From positions 44,355,762 to 44,419,761 of the forward strand of contig NC_053042.1 of the NCBI RefSeq assembly GCF_003473485.1: 64,000 nt of DNA, in the 5' to 3' direction. Positions 54,698 through 64,000 of this stretch are shown piece after piece. This DNA is from Medicago truncatula. Lineage: Eukaryota; Streptophyta; Magnoliopsida; Fabales; Fabaceae. Each line of letters begins with the position of its first letter. Positions within the stretch are counted from its first letter, which is position 1. The position numbers and the translations under genes are program-made. The notes beneath the pieces were generated by a model. The model saw nothing but the letters and a program-made list of their open reading frames with translations, was not told where the DNA came from and did not search any database.

Positions 54698-57600
54698 ATG
54701 GATGCTGGTAAGGAGTTTCTAATTTCTTATGATTTTAATCATGATTATCATGATTCTCACAATTTCCGTTTTCTTGAATTTGAAGGAAAAGAGACTAGTT
54801 ACAAAGAAGCATTTGATTCCACTGCCAAAAAGTCTATTGCTGATGGAATCATTCCTCACATTCTTCATCTGTAAGCACTCTCAATTCTCCACAAAAGTTA
54901 ACGGATTGTATCTGTATCATATTCTTTGCAACACTATGATTATAATCTTTATGTAACACCAGGCCGAGGCAGACATATGGTTACATTTAATTACTTTCAT
55001 TTTAATCAAATTATTATTGATATCTAATTGTTAGTTAGTGTCATGACTCAATGTCTTAGGTTTGATCCCCCTTGCCAATTTCGGTGGGCTAGTCCATTAA
55101 ACGGCTCCCTCAAGTAGACTGTGAGATTGAACCCCTCAGATTAGTCAGTCTTTGGCCCCTGAGTTTTCAAAACAAACAAAAGACGTGTTAGTGTCATGTC
55201 CATGTCCTTGTCTTTACCGGTGCTTCATAAGCTATAATCAAATTCAAGTATAAGAATGAATTGTATTTTATTTATTTACTTTTTTTTTTTACGGGAATGG
55301 ATTGTATTTTTAGTGTTTCTTAATAAGAAGTTCGTGAGAAGTTTATTTCCATAATGTAGCAAATTCCTGGTGTGCTATGTCTTATGGTTTGGATCATGCT
55401 AGGTTTTCAAGACTTGCCTTGTACTGCTTATAAATTCATACTGCTTATCGACTTTATTTTCAACTACTGTTGTATTCTTATTGTATGGACGTTGGTGTGG
55501 TATTTCAGATATGGATCATGTGCCACTGCTCGCGATTTTGAAATCTATGCCCCAGATGCTTCCTTTGAGGACCCCCTTATGCGTGCACAAGGGTATATGC
55601 ATTTCTTTCTTTCCCTCTTTAATTTTCCCAAAACCGTCAAGACAAAATATAATGAATATTCTTGTACTTGTATGATGTTATATATCTGGTATGATGTTAA
55701 ACAATGGGAATGGTTAAGCTTGTTGTTTCAAGTGTACCCACTGGAAAGCTTAATTACGAAATAAATTGGTTTTTTAAATAGCTTTGTCATTGAGATCTAA
55801 TTTAGAGATAACTGCTCTGTGTCTGTACTAAAGATTTTCATGGAATCTTAATCACAAAAAAGGTTTGCTTGTTGTCTATGCTTCTTGATGGTGAAATCAT
55901 GGGATAAATGCAGTCATATGTTAGAATATGAAATTGAAACAAAGTCTTTTTCTTTTACAGTGCTAACCTTGGCATGATATTAATGTTACAATCTGATTTA
56001 CCATGATAAAGACTTATAGCCCCTAACCAAATCTAGGAGATTTTTTGTACAACCAAATTTTGATGTCCCAATGTGCATATAATGGTACTACAGAATGATA
56101 AAGAATAGGGAGGAACAAGTTGTCAATTTCTTGCCTAAAAAGAAAAAGTTATCAATTTCCATTCCCCTTTTCTTGTAAAAAATTTGCCAATATTTGGCAT
56201 ACTTCCCTTTTCCCTTATATGTATGTAACCCGTGTTTGCAATGAACCTGTCAAGGCCTATTTTTACATTCAGCAAGCCTAAGTTTTGGTGTCAATATGAA
56301 GCCTATTCTACACTCGTATACATTTGATCCCTATACCAGCATACTTGTGGCCTTCTGCAATAATATAAACCTATTGACGATAGCAGATAGCTCTTTTGTA
56401 CTACTATTTTGAGCATGGTTCCAACTATTAGATCATTCAAATTCTGTTTTATTTATGGATAAACTGTCTAGCTTCCTTGTTTTTTGAATTTCCTGTACTC
56501 ACCCATTCATGGAAGCAACGAAAATTGCTAAGTAGAAGGGTAGACTGACTTATATATTTAAAAAAAATGATACTGCAGGGTGAAGCAGATCAAATCAGCA
56601 TTCTACTCTCTTCCTAAGGTTTTCATTACCTCTTGTTGATCACTATTTTGTCTCTTTCTTCATGTTGATCTTCATTTTGCTTTCAACTTGTTAGATTTCG
56701 TTTTCGATCTGCATCTAAATAGAACCCATCGCCATGGAATAATAAAAGTCTTGAGATGTAAATAGTTGTAACAAAACATGAATGACTGCCTTAAATCAGA
56801 AAGTTGATGTATATTTTCTTACACAAACAATTGTTCCATAATGACTTATTTAATGCGTGATAAAATTATCTTCTAAACAGTTTCATCATTTTCTTCTGAA
56901 TATTTACATATTGCAAACGTCCTTTTATCTCCTTGTTTCTTAGCTGTTTAGTGAGTCAAAGATTGTGGAATACAGTGTTGAAGAAAATATAGTTTCACCA
57001 GGAAAAGGAGAGGTTAGTAAATCTGCTGTCAGTTAATGTAGTCTGCAAATCTTTTGTTCTTCACAAAGTACAAGTGCTTGCTTGATCTCTTAGTGGAAGA
57101 TCCAAATTCATATTTCATGATTTTATGCAGATATTAATTGACAATAAACAACACTATAAAATCTTGGGGAAGGATATAGATATGGTATCGCTAATCAAGT
57201 TGTCTGTTGAGGAGGGTAAAGTTGTTCGCCACGAGGACTGGTATGTATTATTAATCCCCTTAACCTTCTGTTCTTTTTTGGAAAATGTAAGGGAAGAGTT
57301 AGAAAGACATGGAATAAAACCTTCAAAGGAAAATTTTTTGCTAAACTATTGTGTTGGGATGTCACTAGCTTTTGAATTTAATCTGAACTATTCCCACGAA
57401 GTATGCATTATAGATCATTCTAGGCACTATAAGCATAAGTAAATGTATATAAGTAAATATTTCATAAATTCTTACAACAACAAAAAAATGCTCTAGAATT
57501 GGTTACTATAATTCCTCATGGCTTAGGTATATATTTCGTCTATGGACAAAAAAGTAAATATTTCATCAATTCTTACAACAACAAAAAAATGTAAACAATA

Positions 57601-57780
57601 ATAATTCCTCATGGGTGACTAAGTTTTGTATTTATATCAAATAGGTGGGACAAAAAACCAATTTCTAATCGAGAAACCGTAAAGCTGCCATTGCTTGGCC
57701 GAGTTGCAGAAATGACTCGGAGGGGATCTATGCTAGCAACTCACGTGTTTATGAGGTTCGGGAAGGATCCAACTGTTTGA
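54698..57780 (+). CDS. NTF2/SnoaL-like protein, six exons, function unknown
   Basis: A 203-residue protein. Exons: 54698-54870, 55509-55592, 56579-56618, 56944-57012, 57131-57240 and 57645-57780. All are GT-AG and in frame. The N-terminal about 40 residues are acidic and His/Asp-rich (SYDFNHDYHDSHNF) with no obvious targeting signal. The rest looks like a single cone-shaped NTF2/SnoaL fold: ARDFEIYAPDASFEDPLMRA (the helix and 'vaDdv.f.Dp' element), FYSLPKLFSESKIVEYSV, then strands ending in KLSVEEGKVVRHEDWWDKK. This fold is used for ligand binding or simple isomerase reactions, so no specific activity can be assigned. Plant homologues are described only as uncharacterised or NTF2-like. It ends GKDPTV. 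Intron 5 carries a short internal duplication (57440-57480 and 57555-57595). Confidence 0.85.
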
Positions 57781-59344
57781 ATAACTAGGATTCATCAAAA
57801 ATATCTTGAGCTTTATTATACACCGATCTGTACATGAGACTAGATACTTGGCGTTACCGGCAAAGTGGTGTGTTGTTTATTTGTTTTTGTAGTGTTAATG
57901 AATGCTGAACTTTTCTGTGGAACTTAACTTGTGGAATAAGTTTCAAATCCCAGATAAGTATCGATATAGTTATCTCCTATATGTATTTAGAATTCAAAGC
58001 ATATTAATAATATTCTCTCTGTATATGGTGTCCTTTTTAGGCAAAGACCTGTTTGTGTTTACTTCTTGTACTTTGTTCTATAACTTTTGGCAATAATGGA
58101 GATGGGAGTGAAGTTTTGAAGGTTGATATAATGGAGATGGGAGTGAAAATGGATTTCCATCGTCATATTGTATGTTAAAGTATAAAAAGTCACTTTCAAT
58201 TTACTTTAATGTTATAGGGATTGGTGAGGATGAATGAAGTCATGCTTTTAACATGTTCACACATATTTATAAAGTGATTTGCACTTATTGAACAAGCATA
58301 GTCTACATTGTCACCTCGAGGAAAATCTTGATTGAGCAGTTAAGAAGATCGATATTTAATATAGGGTATGTTTGTTTAGTTATTTTAGAAAAAAGTGATT
58401 TTTAGATTGTGCAAGAAAGTTACATTTCAGAAAACTGAATATTGCCTGAAAAAAGAAAATGAGTATCGATTATTTTAATAGTTTGATGCCTGAAAAATGT
58501 TTATCCTTATCTGAAGAAATCTTAATAGTAATTAATAAAAGTCACACAGATGCTATTTTTTTATTTGGACTTTCCTATGCCTATGTACCTTGCTAATTTT
58601 TATTTTTACTTGCTGCACAAGCAAACCAGAGTTTTAATTGTTCAATTTTTCAACTAAAACATTCCTCTAAAAAATTGTTCTACTAAAACATTCAATAATT
58701 GTGCAATTTTTCGACTACAAAATTGTTCAACTAAAACAGTCATGCTTTTATCATTACCATATTTGTTCTCCTGCCTGATCTTATCTGAATAGTTAATTAT
58801 ATGGAACTATGTCAAAATTTAAAACTAATCGTACGGCGTATGCACACTAGGGGTACATTTTGATGGAGAGTTTAGATGGGAAGGAGAGGAGAGAATTTAC
58901 TTTTCTTTAACCATAAAATGTGCTTTTGCCCCCACCCCAAACCTTTCTTTTTGCTTTCTTAGTTTAACTTCATATTTATATTTTTTCTTTGTCTCGTTTT
59001 TTTATTTTATTTTTTAAAACATAAAATATGTTCCAAAATATAGACAAAACTCGCCCCTACAAATACCTAAAATAACTCCCAAACACACTCTAAAGAATCA
59101 TACACACTCCTATTTAGATGTGTATGAAGAAGATAAGAGAGAATATGTTAATTGCTAAGTCACATTACTGTATAAGAAACTGCTAAATTAGATGTTGAAA
59201 TTTCAAGACTCGTTTAACAAACACAACAAATTGAGTAGAATAAAATAAACTCTATGCGAGATGTGTATTTTTATATTGAATAATGTTATAATTAAATTGT
59301 AAATTGTATCGTATCAATGTGAATATTTTTCGGATGGTAAAATG
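57781..59344. other. 3' flank and AT-rich spacer; no gene
   Basis: The probable 3' untranslated region of the NTF2-like gene runs into AT-rich DNA without a supported frame. Confidence 0.4.
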
Positions 59345-59445
59345 ATGCAGAAATATTTGATATATTGCTAAGCGAATTCGAACCCGTAATTCTCCACATC
59401 TCTCCATTTCAAGTGTGTGATTTTTGCCACTAAACTTTTTGAAAA
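59345..59445 (+). mobile_element. SINE 3' fragment
   Basis: ATTCGAACCCGTAATTCTCC (B box) followed by CTCCATTTCAAGTGTGTGA and GCCACTAAACTTTTTG matches the 3' half of the SINE family at 355-498. The A box is missing or mutated. Confidence 0.6.
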
Positions 59446-59654
59446 CATAAAATTAAATTGAATTGAATAATCAAAAGCGTCTAATTTAAATATAGTAGGA
59501 TATATGTACTTTTTTAATTCTGGGGTGGCAATCGAGTTGGATTTTCTTCTTGCAGCTCAGGTTAATTCAATTGGTTTGTCCATCTTCTCATCTACACTCC
59601 TTGTTTACCTCCAAAATCTTTTTTTCTTTGTTTTGAAGGGACCTCCAAAATCTT

Positions 59655-59830
59655 AGAGCAACTTGGTGATATCTCTATATCTCATGTGATGAGAAAGGCC
59701 AATAAGGTGGCGGATATTCTCACAAGCTAGGAGTTTACACTCTTCAAATTGCTACATCGTCTAAGTCAGTAGTTCTTCTTTTGGTTGTATTAATTTTGAA
59801 TCTATCAATAAATTCTAACTCAATTGATAA
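59655..59830 (+). pseudogene. LINE RNase H C-terminal fragment
   Basis: The plus strand reads ISHVMRKANKVADILTS and then a stop. This is the H...R.AN..AD.L signature at the end of LINE RNase H domains, followed by 3'-end-like sequence (TTGGTTGTATTAATTTTGAA). Confidence 0.6.
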
Positions 59831-61935
59831 AAATCCTAAAATCAATAGTCGAGCGCCATAATCAAAATTTTAACTCGACTTCTTCACTTGTACGTGTTAG
59901 TTTCTAATGTTTATTATCATTTTGGCTATCTAAAAAAACTTTAAATCTTGATGGGGTATCAACCTATTGATAGTTTTTTTTTTTTTTTTCTGTCTCGTGG
60001 GCTTTAGCACCTTGAAACCACCCAAAAAATATATTGATAACAAAAATATGTTAAAAATCAGATGAACTGCTAAAGTATATTATTTAACAAATAGTTTCCT
60101 CTTGTCAAAAAAAAAAAAGTTTCCCACTTGTAATAATTAAATAGGTTAAATTTGTATGAGTCAATATAGTTAATCAAATTCCATAATTTAAATATGTCTT
60201 ATTATTATTTTTAATACATATATTTAAAGGAAAAATGCTAATTAGGGTACTTGTAAAAAATCAAATATAGTAATAACATTTTGGATGTTGTGTAATCAAC
60301 TATTTAAAAGTCTAAAAAAATAATAATAATCTTTTTTTCAATACAAAAGTTCCCTTCTTTTTTTTCATTCCTTAACATGACTTATATTTAAATTGTGAAA
60401 TTTAATTAGATGTAAATTTGTTAAACTATTTTACAACGTACAATCACTTTATCAAATGAATTAGAAACTGTGTAGTTGGAGTAAATTTTGTTGGTTGGTA
60501 TGCTAATATCATGAAATGCATTAAATAAAAAGAATAATCACAAAAAAGAGAAAGGAAAATATAATTAGTTTTACCTATAACTTCTCAAAGTCTTATATTT
60601 TTGTCATATTCTAAGAAACCCAAAATAAGAAAGGACCATAAATGTGTATGATATCATGGTAAACTTTATTTTCCACCCATTCTTGTTAACTTCCATGACA
60701 AATTCCTTTTTGACTGGTCATCTCTAATGTCTCAGCCTTTACAACAGAGACCATTCCATTCCAACACAACAACCTCTCCCACTATGTTGAAGGATCCGAG
60801 GTCACTAAGTAATGCTCTGAATGTGTCTGTGCCCTAAATTATACACTGATTATTGGGAGTTATAGATCCGAGAAATCCCTTACTTTCATGCAAAAAAATA
60901 ATTCACTTGTAATAGAAAAGAAGAGAGAAACTGAAAAGAGGATATGGCCTTCTACACATAAAGGCAAAAGCCATATTCAAGCTTTGCTTTATTATTTTTT
61001 GTTTTCTCTCTTTCCTAAAGACTGCAAAAGCTTCATTGTGTGGAAACTTTGTCTCCATGCCAATCTCATATGCCACTATCTATCTCACTTGCCTCAAAAG
61101 TTTGAGGTGTGTTATGGGCCATCCATCTTGTAACTAGGGTTAGAAAAAGAACATGATCAATATTTCAAAGAAAAGAGAAAAAAAAGATGTATTGCCTTTG
61201 AAAAGGATCAACATTTTGAATGCTTTAGAGCGTTAATATGACCCCTAAAAAGAATACAATTAGTGGGGTCATGCTTTTGATCAAATTCTCTTTATCTTTA
61301 CCTTTTTTCGATTGTAATGATTTTTAGATCATGTTTGTAAGATTTTTAAGTGTCCACAACGACTGATGCACAATATCTTGGTTTTTAAAGAACCTTTTGG
61401 CCGTTGGGATGTGTATGTGTAGTACAATGTACAATCATATCTTAAATTCTAAATTAACAATCATAAGATAAATATACAAATTTGAATAAAATGGTGTTGT
61501 TGTAGTAACATTTTTTTTTTTTACTAAAATAGATATATTTATTTAAATTTGTAGGATACTGTACATTGCAAGCAACATAAATGTAAATGATACATTTAAC
61601 TCCCTAAAACTAAGAACATGTTTGAATGAGAGAATTTTTCGAGTTAAAGTAATTTTAGAGGATAGTTGAATCTTTTATGTATAAATTTTATTGTTTCGAT
61701 GATAAATTAAAGAATTTTAAAAATGAAGATATTTTATAAAATAATTTGTCATAGACAAATTTGGCAAATTTCAAAAACTATCTAAACAATTAATAATTTA
61801 AATTTTTTTTTTATTGGATAAAATGTGAATCTCAAATTGATTCTTATAATTCGTTGAAGTTATGCAAATTGGATCCTATATGCTTTAAAAATTTACATAT
61901 TAGACCCTATTTATTTTTTAATTTCGAAAATTGGT
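59831..61935. other. Gene-free AT-rich stretch
   Basis: No supported gene. The stretch 60640-61135 is less AT-rich and has an 81-codon frame without recognisable character; it might be a short non-coding transcript. Confidence 0.35.
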
Positions 61936-62066
61936 AAGATTCAATTATTTTAAGTCTTCTTTGTATGTTGCTTTTAAGTCTTCTAGCTTAGCATTCCTTG
62001 TGCTTGCTAAGATTCTTTGTGTTTTAAATAAATTTCATTTTAGCTTCTTCAAAAAGAAAAAAAAAA
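61936..62066 (+). mobile_element. 5'-truncated LINE, 131 bp, with 12-bp target duplication
   Basis: TCGAAAATTGGT flanks it at 61924-61935 and 62067-62078. It ends with typical LINE 3' wording (AATAAATTTCATTTTAGC) and an A-rich tail. Confidence 0.8.
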
Positions 62067-62078
62067 TCGAAAATTGGT

Positions 62079-64000
62079 CCATATATATTAAAAACGGAAA
62101 TTGATCCCTATAAATTTTAAAAATTGCAAATTGGTCCATATACAGTTTAAAAATATTACAATTGGTCCTCAAATTTTAAGTTTTGTAAATTGGTCTCTAT
62201 TTGTCATATTTTGAAACTGTTTTATCAACTTATTGAAATTTCAAATTTGACCAAAATGTTTTAAAATCTTCAATTTTATCACTTTTCATTATATATTTAT
62301 ATACTTTTATTCCAAAACTTTTACAATTCATAAAAATAGCGCAATAAATTTTAAACATGAACTTTTTTATTACTCTTCCTTAAACAAAAAACTTAGAAAT
62401 GAATAGAATTCAATTGAAGCATTTGAGTTATCTAAAATTTTCAATTACGTTATTTAAACTAACATTTGATTCCTTAATTTCCCCATAATTTGGTTTCACC
62501 TTCATGTATTCTCCTAATTCCGGACCTATAAGCTTATCCAACCACACCCGTTGTGCTAGCCAATAATGTATCCTTCTAAATTATGGATATACTAAATAAT
62601 TCATAATAAACACTATACATGATTTGCTTCATGAGAATTCCTTGTTCTAGCACGTTCTTGATAATTTAGTATATTTTAAATTTTATGAAACAGAAACGGC
62701 AGACTATAGTGGACTACATGCTTCATAAAAACAACATTTGATCATAAACATATTTTTTATTTAATTTTCACTTGGTTGATCCTATAAAGATTGCATTGCA
62801 GTCCAGAAAAGTTTCTTTCTTCTGTCGGCTTGTGGAGATTAATTCAATCCTTTGTCCCTCCTTAGCAAAGCAATCCTATAATCATATATAAAATAGCACC
62901 ACTAATGGTAAGTAGAAAATTAAGGAGACTCACGTATAGTTTATTTTAGAATGATGTTTATTTCATTTTTTTATTTCATCAGTCTAGTCTAGTGTAGTAT
63001 ACAAAATAATATTGTAGATATGGACAAACTAAAGGTGTATGAAAACGATTTTTGCATGTTTAAAAACTATAAACGTAAGATTTTCTATTTGACAAAGGAA
63101 ACTAAAAATTGTAATCTTGATCAATGGGTACTGTGCTCGAGGACTTGTCTTAATGGAGTGTGTGAGTTAGTGGTGACAATAGTTTGCAACGTTACCACTT
63201 TTTTGTTAATATAGAACAATTAAAAGTTTGCATGAGAATCGATATATAATAACAACCCAAATATATTCTGGCTTCCGATGAGTATGAAATATATATTCAA
63301 TATTCCTTACAAAAACAAACATGAAGTTAAAAGCTTCTGGTGATGTATTAATTAATATGGGATGTGATTTTAGTGATGTTTGGAAGGTTTATTAGACAAT
63401 ATGTTTGGTTAAGTTTATCGAGTTGTTTAGTGCTTCTATATATCAGTTGAGTTGGAACCCTCTTAATTTAATGAAATATGTCATTTGGAAAGAGAATATA
63501 TATTCAATGAGTCTCTCTTCAAATGGCACTTTCCATTAAATGAAAGTATCCTAACTCATAATTAATTGTTCCTATTTTATTAAAAAAAAGCTATATATAA
63601 TTCATGTATGTCTTAATTAATGATATGATGATGTGTTCCCATGAGCATATTTTTTATTTTTATTTTTTAAAGCCAAAATTGAAAATAAATTAGAAAATGA
63701 ACCAGGAAGTACAACTGGGGGACATGTACCTGACCCAGTACACCATAAAAACAACCTAAAACGGATGATACAACGATTCAGTACATGAGTGGTATAAAAA
63801 GAGAAAACCTTAGACAATCTCTACCACGGACAATGCAGCGAACCCACGTGTAGACACGAAACCGAATCGCAAAAAGAAAAACGCAGAGTGAACATTCGAG
63901 GTATTGGGTAGGCGTATGAATCGTCTGCCAACATAGAAACGATCCAAGTTCCACAACTCCCTTCTAGATGAAGCAAGTAAAACACCCTTTCAGGCTAATC
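62079..64000. other. Spacer; no supported gene
   Basis: 61890-62220 repeats an AAATTGGTCC(A/C)TAT-like word several times. The last about 350 bp (from 63650) are less AT-rich and could be a retroelement tail cut by the window edge, but I could not identify it. Confidence 0.35.

Noticed and set aside
60888..61133. 81-codon frame in the right-hand spacer; considered as a microRNA precursor
   Set aside because: No protein character, no known mature miRNA sequence and no convincing hairpin found by eye.
63617..63817. 66-codon minus-strand frame near the window end
   Set aside because: It has a retroelement-like look, but no diagnostic motif could be identified before the edge.

Overview
This window is plant nuclear DNA, almost certainly from a legume and most likely Medicago. 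It is AT-rich, its genes are split by GT-AG introns, and it carries many short non-autonomous transposons. The tRNA-derived SINEs with a 'TAGCTCAGTTGGTAG' A box, the Stowaway ends 'CTCCCTCCGTCCC' and the TRIM-like elements look like those of Medicago. The species is inference. The gene models below were spliced by eye and each keeps its reading frame across all exons.

Layout. 0-8 kb: SINEs, degenerate TRIM-like elements and two tandem RING-H2 (ATL-type) E3 ligase genes on the minus strand, about 3.9 kb apart. 8.7-12.3 kb: a seven-exon ESCRT-III gene, VPS60/CHMP5 (minus). 12.4-19.8 kb: a repeat block holding a small orphan ORF, a large foldback hairpin cluster, a 377-bp foldback MITE, two hAT-type elements and a 954-bp Mutator-type element filled with a minisatellite. 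20.4-23.8 kb: a two-exon LRR receptor kinase of the PEPR type (plus). 24.4-25.4 kb: a broken ZNHIT2-like pseudogene. 27.9-29.3 kb: a single-exon membrane-anchored glycosyltransferase (plus). 31.3-33.4 kb: a six-exon plastid-type Nudix hydrolase, NUDX26-like (minus). 34-36.1 kb: a plant-mobile-domain pseudogene split by an unusual LTR-derived element with 142-bp inverted ends. 37-39 kb: LINE RNase H remnants. 39.5-41.4 kb: a three-exon gene of unknown function. 43.3-45.1 kb: a Stowaway MITE and a LINE 3' end. 45.8-53.9 kb: a twelve-exon EXO70A1 gene with TRIM-like and other transposon pieces in its introns. 54.7-57.8 kb: a six-exon NTF2/SnoaL-like gene. 58-64 kb: nearly gene-free, with SINE and LINE fragments.

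Functional picture. Plant gene neighbours do not form operons, so each gene acts on its own. Several are membrane-traffic or signalling genes: ESCRT-III (VPS60), exocyst (EXO70A1), a PEPR-type receptor kinase and ATL ubiquitin ligases. From what I recall of Arabidopsis, VPS60, the glycosyltransferase and NUDX26 are neighbours on chromosome 3 (At3g10640, At3g10630, At3g10620). The same order here suggests a conserved block, into which the receptor kinase and the ZNHIT2 pseudogene are interposed. The most unusual structures are all repeat-derived: the inverted-end LTR element, the nested foldback locus at 13.75-14.15 kb and the minisatellite-bearing Mutator-type element.
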